Shown here one piece after another: positions 27,901 to 39,900 of a DNA stretch of 64,000 nt. The DNA lies in contig JAAOOA010000006.1 of assembly GCA_012861695.1 (NCBI GenBank), positions 14,032,879 through 14,096,878 on the forward strand. Reading direction: 5' to 3'. Numbering within the stretch: position 1 is the stretch's first letter; every line of letters begins with the position of its first letter. The notes under the pieces are model-generated. The model was not told where the DNA came from, did not search any database, and saw nothing but the letters and a program-made list of their open reading frames with translations. The translations under genes and the position numbers were made by a program. The stretch comes from Trematomus loennbergii. Its lineage: Eukaryota; Chordata; Actinopteri; Perciformes; Nototheniidae.

Positions 27901-30900
27901 ATTGATGACTGTTGACCATCAGCCATTCTTAGTGTAATGAACTGTGCTTTATTATGATTTGTTATGAGGCATAACACACCATCATTTTTATTTTCAATTC
28001 ACACATCAGAATGTTTTAATTATTGATGGATTAAAAAGTTATTACATAATACAGTAATGCGTTTGAACATCAGCAGCAGCTGCTCGCATGAGTAACTAGC
28101 ATTCATTAGCCAGAATTTAGAGTCCAAAGTGAAGAGGTGTTTGTTTTATATGATGGGGCGGCTGTGGCACAGTGGATAGACTGCTGGACTTCGAATCAGG
28201 GGGTACCAAGTTCGAGTCCCACTGCAGTCAGCATGTCGTTGTGTCCCTGGGCAAGACATTTCACCCCAATTGCTCCTGTGGGGATTGTCCACTGTACTGA
28301 ATGTATGTAAGTCGCTTTGGATAAAAGCGTCTAACAAATGACATGTAATGTAATGTAATGCTTAAGCTTGAATTAGTACAAGTAAGTGTTACTTTGATGA
28401 TCCAGAGTCGCTCTGCTCCATCATGGATATCTAATCAAGGGCATTGGAAGTGTGCTGATTGCAATTATCAGAGAAGAAAAGGAAATTAACCAGTGCTGGC
28501 TTAATGCAGACACAGTTCATTGTTATTAAGAGAAAACCACCTGAAAAAGTTTAACCTTCACTTTTTACTAAAATAAACTGTCTTAACATGTTATTGAAAT
28601 AAGATACAAAAGAGAGTTTATCTATATCTACACTATACTCATTCATATATGAATGTGACCCTACAGTGTTTCTCCTCTTAAGTAGTACTTGTGGGTAACT
28701 GCAAGTTTAAAGGTCCCCTATTATACTGTTTTTCATTACTTTATTATAGTTCTCAGATATATACAAAACATGTCTCTGAAGTGTTTGCCTCCAAATACCA
28801 AACAGATCATGCATTGCAGCATCCCATAAACCCCTCTGTTTCAGCCCTGTTTCAAAAGTGCTGATTCTCTGTCTGTTACTTTAGATGAAAATAAGGAGCC
28901 ACTCCCCACCCCTCTGAGAGATATTTGGTTAAAAAGAACACAATGGTGCTCTAGGAGGAGATTCAGGTGATAAGGTGGGGGGGGTTACCTTGGTTGGTGA
29001 TTGGCTAATGGTTACACAAGCCATCAAATCGTTATGACATCATAAAGTGGCCAAATTCTGATCAGCTCATTTTCAGACAGGTTTTTATATAAATGGATCA
29101 GGACAGAAAGAGAGTGAATCTTTTTTCCTGAAACTTTCAGAATCTCTTTACACAGAGTTTATGTATAAAATACATGACAAAGTGGATTTTCCATAATAGG
29201 TGACCTTTAAGACAAAATATTGAAATAAACATTAGCAAGAGCTGTTGAGCATCCTGACATTACACATATTTCCCAACCTCTGTCGGGATTGCCGTTGAAA
29301 ATATATGAAGTAAAAATATGTATATGATATATTCTTGCATTTTAAATTGAATTTCACTGTGGTAGATGCACTGATTGATATGTGCTGTGAGGCATGTATA
29401 TAGGGAACAGGTGCCAGGTGGTTGCAGCATAGGAGAAAATGTTGCTCTGCCAACTTTGTGATGGGACTGTATGGACTGTTCATGTGTGGGAAAATAAGTG
29501 CTGCTTTAATCATCTTTTGTGCAGTTGATCAAAGATACAGATACAAACTTAAACAATACACCCAATGCCTTCATAAACTTTGTTAGATAAAACCTTCTAA
29601 CATAACTTTTTCACAATTTTGTTTTTATCCTGGAAAAACCAAACTATATTTTTCTATCATAAATCGACTCACCCTGCCTCTAAGAAGCCAGACGCAGCGT
29701 GATTTCTCAGCGGCTGTTTCTGTGTACTTGGATCTGCTCCCCATTCTCTTTAAACTCCACCGATAACAGTGGTTAAAAGTGAAATAGTGAAAACAAAGCC
29801 AGAGGTGATCTATACAAGAGAGGATGAAACGCAGTGCTGATGAAAGTTTTATCTCTTTCCATCTTTATTTGGCTGATAGTACATTATAAAGTTGTGATAG
29901 AGTGGTGGTTTTCATCATTCATTTGTTGACAACTCATACCCGCCTCCAAAGTGTTGTTTCATATCAAGAAAAGGGGACCAGCCTTGGCTTAATAAATGTT
30001 CTTGTTGAACCAGAAGGCGAACCTGTAATAATTGCTGTAATTTACTGTATTCTAGAGAAAAATGTGCTGAAATATTGCTTCAAATCATAACTTATGGGGA
30101 GAACTAGAGGCTTGTTTTTAATAGAAGTAGCACTGACTATTTCCCTCTGCAGGGTCTATGACTCACAATAACATATATAACTCAGGTAATAATGGAGGTA
30201 AACTTAGGAGCTGGACGGACTCTCGCCATCTTCATCCTTGTTTTGAAAAGCATTTCAGACTACGTCCTCAATTTTGCAATATCCTGTTATGACTTGTAAG
30301 CCCCATGGAGGTCTGCATTGCTGTCTCAAGCTGCTGCCTCTTTGGTCTAGTGATCAAAGTGGTGAAGCAGTGAGTACTTTTGGCTTCCTACCAATGAAAT
30401 ACCGCCCACTGTGGGAGGACATGACGACGTCCTGTGGGTGGAGGTTTGCTCAGAAGTACTTTACTCACCTATCCCATGGTGGATCCTAAAAACCTCTTCA
30501 GATATTTATTAACAATTAACGTGTGTTTTTCAGAAGAGCTCAAGGAGAAGCTGCAAGATTTTGTGTCTGAGACCAACAGCCAGCATCCGGGATTCATTGT
30601 GTTGGTGCGTCATACCAAGCAGGAGGGTCTGATCCGTTCCAGAGTGAGCGGGTGGAGGGCCGCCACTGCCCCAGTGGTCGCCCTGTTTGATGCCCACGTC
30701 GAATTCAACGTTGGCTGGTGAGTCACTCGCAGCGAGTGCGGCATGAGGTCAACACCAGAACGCTGCTTTTTGAGTCATATCCCTCTGTGTGGGTTTTCAG
30801 CAAATAATTTCATTTAATAACAAAGACTGTAGCTTGGCTCTTTTTATACTGACTGTATTTTGTATCTCTGACACAAGCATTAATTCAATATATGTATAAA

Positions 30901-33900
30901 TACACAAAGAATACACTCTGCACAAGATCGCATATCTGCCAGGGTACTCATACTCAGACGCATACCTTTGCACTTCCCAAATCTGTCATAGAAACTTCTA
31001 AAGGCCTCATTGTACGGATATCTCATTTTAAATGTGTAAACTGTATCTTACTGGTTATTCGTTTTCTTGCCAAAAATGAAGCTGAAGCATGAAGCAATTT
31101 TTATTCGCTTTGCATAATATATATATAGACATTTTATTTATTGGGATAAACCCCTTGAGATGCACCATCTCGTTTTCAAGGGGGTCCTGACAATAGCAAC
31201 AACTTACAGACATACATAAACAAAAAGGCAAAAAGCAAAACAAACCACGTAAAGTCTGTTAAGTAAAATTCAAGTAATACATACAATCATTACAATTTCA
31301 GAGACAGTCGAGCAGATCAGTTTCATCAATATCAGTTTCATCAATAACAAGTGCAGACCAGTTGAAAGTGAGATGATAATGCATGTTTAAACATACCCAA
31401 TGATGCAAGAGATCTAATAGCAGCAGGTAAAGTATTCCAGTCTGTTGGGGCTTTGAACATGAACGCTCTTCTGCCAATAGATTTCTTTGCAGAGGGGACA
31501 GAGAAATAAATCTGGACAGAGTGTCTAACTTGATGATTTGGCAAGTAGGGTACAAAATACTGCTTTAAATAAGGGGGATAGTTAAGATAAATGCATTTAA
31601 ATATCAGCTGAATCCAATGCGTGTGTCTTCTTACATTTAATGAAGGCCATTTAAGTTGGTTATACATTGTGCTGTGATGTATACGAAAAGGACAACCAAG
31701 AACAAATCTGCATAGTCTATTGTAGGCTATGTTGAGCAAGTTCTGATTTATGTGCATTTGGTAGACAACATCACAATAGTCCATAATCGGAAGAATAAGT
31801 TGAGAAGCAATTCTCTTGCGGACACTGAGCGTAAAACAATTGCGAGAGCGGTGTAAGACACCGATTCCGTAATTGACTTTTTGTATTACATGCTTTATAT
31901 GTAGTTTAAATGAAAGTTCAGAGTCTAGCCATACACCAAGATATTTAAAGCTATCAACTTTATGCAGAGAAGTGCCATCCTTACATTGTATTACTACATT
32001 AGGTTTAGATTTGAGCTTCTGCCTTGTACCAAAGACCATAGTAATAAACGCCAGTAACAGGGGAATAAACCAGGCTGGCTCTAACTGAAGGTTAAAAAAT
32101 CCTCCAACACAATTTTGTTTCCAGGTTTAAACAAGCAACATAATTTTTTTAATATATAGGGATTGTACGGTGGCCCGGAAGTGCAAGACACCACAGCATT
32201 TCACAAAACACAACAGCATTTCACAAAACACAACAGCATTTCAGAAAACGCCGCAGCATTTCAGAAAACACAACAGCATTTCACAAAACACCACAGCATT
32301 TCACAAAACACAACAGCATTTCACAAAACACAACAGCATTTCACAAAACACAACAGCATTTCACAAAACACAACAGCATTTCACAAAACACAACAGCATT
32401 TCACAAAACACAACAGCATTTCACAAAACATAACAGCATTTCACAAAACACAACAGCATTTCACAAAACACAACAGCATTTCACAAAACACAACAGCATT
32501 TCACAAAACACAACAGCATTTCACAAAACACAACAGCATTTCACAAGACACAACAGCATTTCACAAAACACAACAGCATTTCACAAGACACAACAGCATT
32601 TCACAAGACACAGCAGCATTTCACAAAACACAGCAGCATTTCACAAAACACTGCAGCATTTCACAAGACACAACAGCATTTCACAAAACACAACAGCATT
32701 TCACAAAACGCCACAGCATTTCAGAAAACACAACAGCATTTCACAAAACACCACAGCATTTCAGAAAACACCACAGCATTTCACATTGGACGGAAAGGGT
32801 ATTCCTTTAGGGCAGGGGTGTCAAACTCAAGGCCCGGGGGCCAAATCCGGCCCGCGACTTCATTTTATGTGGCCCCACAAGAGCTTGCAAAGAATATAAT
32901 ATGTTTATTATACGGTTACATGCTACTTACAGAAGCACGTTGCCCATAAACGACATGTCCCACAATGCATCTCAAATTTGACTTTTTCTCAGAATTTGAC
33001 TTTTTTTTTCCAAATATGCCTTTTTTCTTAGAATTAGCCTTTTTCTCATAAATAGATTTTTTTTTCAAAATGTCACTTCTCTTTTTCAAAATGTCACAAA
33101 TCAATGTTTTTCCAGAATGTGGCTTTTCTTTTAAAATCATATTGTGACATTCTTACTGAAGAGACTTGCAATTATTTGCTCTAGACTTCTGCTTTCAGAC
33201 GTAGTTAATTATGAAGTTATATTAATTAATGATATAGTCTTAAAGTTACAACCGGCCCTTTGAGTGCAACCATAATGCTGATGTGGCCCGTGATGAAATT
33301 GAGTTTGACACCCCTGCTTTAGGGAGAACACTTCTTGCTTGTGATTGGACAGAGCCAGCCAGAGAAGCACTGCTGTGGTTGTTTTTGCTGCCAGTCAAGA
33401 AATGGCGCTTCGTGATTGGTCAGCACCCGACAGCGCAACATGTCCCAACACATCAACCGTTAGCTGTTAGCACACACTCAGAGCTCACAGCTCCTCATAT
33501 CTGTTCAGAAACTGGACAAAAGTTAAACAAGTACAAACCACAGACTGTCTATGTCATGGCGAATACAGTCACTGCTTTATTTATGTCTGTATGACGCTGT
33601 TGTGAGTGTGGACGGAGCAGCTACAGGTTAGTTTAGCCTGATGGATCCGATTCCATTCAGAAAACACGCATTTTAAAAGCTTTTCGCCTGCCGTCTTGTC
33701 TGCAGACTTGTCAAAGCATTAATTCATGGTTTTTACTAACCGATATCAGTATGTAGTTACTTCGGCATCACTTTGAAACGTGTATTACAATTAAATCACG
33801 GTCAATATGTTCATTTTGTTGTAGTTGGTATCTCCCATAGGAGACAGCCGCGGTGAAACTCGAGCGATTAGAGCGATGCGAATATTGGCTGGTCTACCAT

Positions 33901-36900
33901 AGTATTTACATGGAGATAAGCCCCTTAAAAAACATGAATTAATAAAGCATTCAAACAAGACGTGCTGGAGAGGGGGCGGATCGATCAGGCTAAACTAACC
34001 TGTAGCTGCTCCGTCCACACTCACAACAGGGTCATACAGACATAAATAAAGCAGCGACTGTATTCGCCATGACATAGACAGTCTGTGGTTTGTACTTGTT
34101 TAACTTTTGTCCAGTTTCTGAACAGATATGAGGAGCTGTGAGCTCTGAGTGTGTGCTAACAGCTAACGGCTGATGTGTTGGGACCATAGACTGTATATAT
34201 AAAGGTTGGGACATGTTGCGCTGTCGGGTGCTGACCAATCACGAAGCGTCATTTCTTGACTGGCAGCAAAAACAACCAATCACAGTGTGAAGTGTTCTCC
34301 CTAAAGGAATACCCTTTCTGTCCAATGTGAAATGCTGTGGTGTTTTGTGAAATGCTGTTGTGTTTTCTGAAATGCTGTTGTGTTTTCTGAAATGCTGTTG
34401 TGTTTTCTGAAATGCTGTTGTGTTTTCTGAAATGCTGTTGTGTTTGTGAAATGCTGCGGCGTTTTGTGAAATGCTGCGGCGTTTTGTGAAATGCTGTGGT
34501 GTTTTCTGAAATGCTGTTGTGTTTTCTGAAATGCTGCGGCGTTTTCTGAAATGCTGTTGTGTTTTCTGAAATGCTGCGGCGTTTTCTGAAATGCTGCGGC
34601 GTTTTCTGAAATGCTGTGGTGTTTTCTGAAATGCTGCGGCGTTTTCTGAAATGCTGTTGTGTTTTCTGAAATGCTGTGGTGTTTTCTGAAATGCTGTTGT
34701 GTTTTCTGAAATGCTGTGGTGTTTTGTCAAATGCTGTGGTGTCTTGCACTTCCGGGCCACCGTAGGATTGTGCTGATATTTGGATTTTCTAAACTTTGGA
34801 CAGACATAGCTGGGTTTTTTTCTTAACCTGTCCTCTTCTGCTAATAGTCTCCTTGTGGTTGTGGCTTCATGTTTATCGTACAAGCATAAGAGTGAAAACA
34901 TTTTTTTCGTATCACTCTCAACAAGAAATACAATTGGCTTAATTCCCTAAATGTAGAACTATTGATTAACATTTTCATATCTCATTACAATTGTATATTT
35001 TTTTAGATGAAAAACATCACACACTGTATCATGCATGTTTTCCATGTTTTAAAGGCATAACACACTTTGATCACTTTGTCAAAATTTAGATGAAATGACC
35101 TTGTGTGTATTTTATGTTTTTTGTGAAGTGTTTTCATCGTTTATCACTTCATATTTCAATTAGAAAAATGACCATTAACATATCAGATGGGAAATAATGG
35201 TTTGTCAGTCTAACAAATTGGATTGAATTAATGATGAAATTGGTTTCTAAAAAGTGTCCTCATGCATGAGGCGTGATCTCCAAGGTAACTTTGAAAGCCT
35301 GTCAAAACCTTTACTCAGTTAAATGTATTTTCTCTTTCCGTATTCGAAGGGCTGAACCCATTCTGCAGAGAATTCAAGAAGACAGAACCCGCATAATCTC
35401 CCCATCATTTGATAACATCAAGTACGACACGTTTGAGATTGAAGAGTATCCGCTGTCGGCCCAGGGCTTTGACTGGGAGCTGTGGTGTCGCTACCTTAAC
35501 CCACCCAAATCCTGGTGGCACAAAGGCAACAAGAGCGCACCAATCCAGTGAGTGACCAGCTGTCTTCGTAGCCTGAATGAAATGACAAGATTATATGTTA
35601 TTTTTTAACTTAAATGTAAACTAACCAAATGTCAGGCCTGCTGAAAGGGTAATTCATGCAGCATTCATGAACAAATTATATGTTGAACAATGACACATTT
35701 ATCTTCTTTCCCCTGTTACTATAGAAACTGTGCCAAGATAATATTACCTGCAAAAGAGAAACAAAACTGATTTTCATAATCTTAAACCCCCCTCAGGAGC
35801 CCTGCCCTGATAGGCTGCTTCGTGGTGGATAGGCTGTACTTTGAGGAGATCGGTTTGCTGGATGAGGGGATGGAGGTGTACGGAGGAGAAAATGTGGAGC
35901 TGGGCATCAGGGTGAGTAATAATGTCATCCCCCGAGGCCATGGGCCATTGTTCATCTAGGTAATGTGTGGAAAATTAACTATGATAATGATACTTAATGG
36001 CTGTTGGGAGCAAGGTCACGAGCCTCATTGTCTTTTTTTTATGTAAAATATTCATCTGAAAAATGAGTCACTCTGCTGCGAGCTAGGTGGTCACTGCAAT
36101 TAAGAAAAGGTGTAAAGGTGGGATAATCAATAAAGAAGTGAGAAGTAAAGCATCAACAAATGTAGAATATGCAGCCAACTTGAATGGAATTTATCTTCAC
36201 AGCTCCATCATGACTATAGTAATACAGCTGAGCACTGTAGTTTTAAGCAAACGTTACTCCAACATCAGTCAATTGTGCCTTAGTTTGGAACTATTTTCAG
36301 ACGCGGATTAATATGCATTTGGTGGTGTAGTGAGTATTTACTGCATCAGGACAGTGTATGATTAAGTCAAAGCTCTCTTAAATAAAGTACCCAGGGCCAG
36401 GAAATGATTAATACTGAGGTCAAGAGTCCTCCTTAACTGCACTCAACTCTCTTTTTATTATTAGTTTTATTATAAAACGTATATTTGTTGGGTTAAAATA
36501 CTATGACAAAGCCATCTCCACACTCCATCTGTAACTAGGATAATTGTTTTTTGTCTCTTCATGGAGTTTGTTGACACTGACAAATATAGAATAACACATA
36601 ACAGGGTACATACAGTGATGTTATCAATGTTAACAGGCTTTGACAGGAACAAGTGAACACAGCAGAGGAGATTATCTCAGCAATGTACCCCGAATGCAGT
36701 GTGACGTCCTCTCTCTTTTGTAGTGTCAGCTAAAATAAATCATCTCTACTAATTAATTCTGAGTGATCACCTTCATCCCCTGGTGACCCCACTGAAGCAC
36801 AAGGGGGAGTAGTCAGTGTTAAAAGGCAGTGTTACTGTTAGCAGTGATGTGTGAAGAGAACCTCGAGATTGTTCAGCGTGGATAGAAACACTGTGTCAGT

Positions 36901-39900
36901 ACTAATGCTGCGCTGCTTTCACATGCTATACTTAATTTGTACAACATCACCAGCTCGGACTTGATGAAAATCAGCAGTTGTTGGGTTAGTTCAGCAGTAC
37001 AACGTGCAGTAGGGTGCACCCTCTTATTCGATTAGTTCGATATTATTTGTTTTTCTTAACTCGATTCGTATTATTTTTTTTAATGCTATTTTCATGCCAG
37101 ATGACTTATTTCCAATGGTCACATCTCCGAAAAACTAAATATTTTAAAGAGGCCATGTTGTGCTTTTTTGGGTTTTCTCTTTTCTGTAGTACGTTTTATA
37201 GGTTTTGTGCAAGTAAATGGTCTGCAAACGCTAAAATCCCAAAGGAGTTTCTTTACCACACACTCCCCCCCCATGCCTCGATTGGACTCCTTGTTCAATT
37301 TCATAACAAAGTGATATCACTATGTAACAATTGCGCTTCTATTGGCCAGCGCTCCATCACATTGCAGCTGAGGGGCGGGACATCTCTAAGCGGTTGACTA
37401 ATCACAACCTCGCTAATGACACAGATGCGATCATCATTAAACAAGGGAGATTAGTACTGTAAATCATTGTCATCCAGAATTTAGAGGCTTTAAGAATTCA
37501 TGGCCTTATAATATCCCTGGACACATTGATGATATTTGTATTTGCAAATATTATAAGCCCTATTTATATAAACAGATAAATCATTGCCTCATAACACTGT
37601 ATGTATGATGTGTTTTGACTTTAGTGGTACTATCCATGTTGTTTACTTGCTTGGTTTTGTTTGACTAAAGGAACTTGCCCTAGCCTGAAGGTAAGTGCAG
37701 TTTAGAGTTCAGCAATGTTTTGGAATCGGAGGGTGACGCAGCGAGCCAAGAGCTACGAGACTGGAGGACCCTGGCTTGGCCTCAGATTAGCAGTCCCAGA
37801 GAGCCCAGCAGGGTCTGTCTGTCTGTGTGTCTGTCTGTCTGCAGTGTATTGGTCATGCCTGCAGACCACCTGCCAGCACACAGACTGGCTGCTGACGGAT
37901 CCTCAGAGACAAACTCAAACCAGGCCAACAGCTACAGGCTTTGGCTGAAGCTTGAAGGGGAAGTCCTCCTGGGCAGAGTGAGGGTGAAATTAGCCGCTGC
38001 TCTATGTTTATATTTGGTCCCAAAGCTGTATGTCTCTATCATAGTGTACAATAACTACCATTGGATTCCGCATATTGATACAAATGTTTATTTTATTTGT
38101 CTGTGTTTCCTTCGCGCAAATGCAGTAATGAATGATTGCGCTTGATTATGAAAAGGGCGTTTCAATTCCTGTGTGAATTAATCAGTCTTTTATTTGAAGA
38201 TTACACATTAACAACACATTGCTCCAATGTGTAACAACACATTATCAAAAAAACACTGCATTAATTGATAATTCAACAAAATGTCCAGCAAAACGTTAAG
38301 TGGATGTATTTTTTTCCATAAAGCTGTCATAACCAAACTGATTTGAAATTGAAATGAATGCATTTTTTTGAGTCCAACACTTTAGTTTAGTCAGACAATT
38401 CATGTTTTAAATGTTTATTAACAGCAGCATATGTAGTTTGAGTTTGGCGTTGAGGTTCCGGCCTCATCACTCCCCGCAAATATTATTTACGTAGATCATT
38501 GAGGAGTGATTATTATATAACAAGCGCCAGATTACGGAGATTGTGTTTGGTTGGTTGTATTATGGAGTAAAGCATATCACGTGTAGATGTATCATTGGTG
38601 TTCGAGTTGACTGCCTGAACTAGCACAAAGGTTTCGCTCCATTAATGGCGGCAGCTTAAGGATACATTAATCAGCTGTAAAAGAGAGCCTTTTAGTAAAA
38701 GGTTATCAACCCTAAGCCTTTTTATTACTAACTGTAAGTGTTGCTCTTTTCCTACATTGATATCCAGTTCAACCATGAGCTTAAATCCAAAATAAACCTG
38801 AACATATTACAAATTGCTAAAAGATAATCCTGGGAAGCATGGTCCTTGCTAAATATAAAACACAGTGCAACAGTACCTGCTCTCTTTTTGAACTTTAAGT
38901 CACAGATTTTTGTTTTATAATGAACGTGCAGCAAACCTAAGATATTGTTTTTGTGAAAGGATCATTCAAGTCAGACTGTACGGTGGAAATTGGACAGGAC
39001 CTTGTAACTGAATAATAATACAAATGATTTCGCGAAACAAGTGTTGTGCCAGTGAAGCCAGCACGGATAAATGCATCACGAAAAACAAAACAACAAAGCC
39101 GACATCATCACTCTCACCAGTGCCAGGAAGGTTGTGTTGAAAAATGAGGATCATTGAAGGCTATGAAAATAATTATGACACGGGCTTTGTGCATGGTATT
39201 TATGGACTGGCAATAAAACACCATTACTGTCATCACAGCGATTAACACATTATATTTCACTCAAATATTCAGCCTGCAATTTGTATTCAATATAAGTAAT
39301 ATCTAATATTGAGCATATTAAAGTAAAGTATTGTCATTATTAGGACCTTGGCAGCCTGCACAATGTGATCAACTACCAATTTACAAAACAATTGATCCAA
39401 ACATAAATGTAGATGATCTGTTGCTATTAACAAATATATTTTATCTGTAGCGCTTTGACATACTGTATGTATGAGATATAAAAGTGCAATGGAGGGCATA
39501 AATGCAAAACATACATATTTATAAGCTCAATTTAAATATATCACAGCAGTAGTAAAACATGGTGTAGGACTTTGACATATCTAAATATGCTAAATCTATC
39601 TGTGGTAGCTTTTTATTACAGGGTCTTAACTTTAGCCTACTTTTTTGTCTTAATTGCAGTATATCTTTTATTATAACAGTATCTGTCAAATATTTTCATG
39701 TCACCACATTTGCTAACCGTAAATACTGTAGATGTTGGATGAAGCTGTCTCTTGTTGATCTGACAGGTACATGAACACTGTCAGAAACAATACATTAAGC
39801 TACATTAAAACGTGCTGGTTCGACCTATTTGTCACAGATATTTTTGATTTAGAGGTGTGTTTAATCAAGGCAAACATGGTTTGTTCCTTAATGACTGTGA

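Larger units (their letters stand above)
24391..30533 (+). other. galnt18 intron 3
   Basis: GTAAGC...CAG intron of 6143 bp. It holds a common teleost repeat (26997-27190), a SINE (28154-28362), a complete TTAA-flanked MITE (28711-29206) and a balanced-composition stretch at 26180-26680 that may be regulatory. The rest (24400-26180, 27200-28150, 29210-30530) shows nothing recognisable. Confidence 0.9.
32166..34764. mobile_element. fold-back DNA element with 20-bp tandem arrays in both arms
   Basis: The ends are perfect inverted copies: TACGGTGGCCCGGAAGTGCA starts at 32166 and its complement ends at 34764. A 6-bp direct repeat GGATTG flanks it (32160-32165 and 34765-34770). Behind each tip is an array of a 20-bp unit (TCACAAAACACAACAGCATT and variants), then a near-identical non-repetitive segment running inward to 33649 on the left and from 33977 on the right. 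The loop (33650-33976) is unique and codes for nothing. Without the nested hAT element the arms are about 970 and 790 bp. No transposase is present, so it must have been moved in trans. The transposon family is not recognised; a 6-bp duplication fits few superfamilies. Confidence 0.88.
30718..35349 (+). other. galnt18 intron 4, rich in mobile elements
   Basis: GTGAGT...AAG intron of 4632 bp, of which about three quarters is transposon-derived: a LINE 3' fragment (31117-32045, minus strand) and a fold-back element (32166-34764) with a nested hAT insertion (32813-33316). The flanks 30718-31116 and 34770-35349 show nothing I can name. Confidence 0.92.

Noticed and set aside
28160..28230. tRNA gene
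   Set aside because: The A and B boxes belong to the head of a SINE, and the sequence continues into an L2-like tail instead of closing an acceptor stem.
32183..32785. CRISPR-like direct repeats
   Set aside because: The units are contiguous with no spacers and lie in a fish intron.
32163..34901. Long open frames (215, 220 and 166 codons) with a 20-residue protein repeat ([20 protein letters not shown])
   Set aside because: They come from the 20-bp minisatellite, whose unit has no stop in any of three frames on one strand. The frames start and end at random around the arrays.
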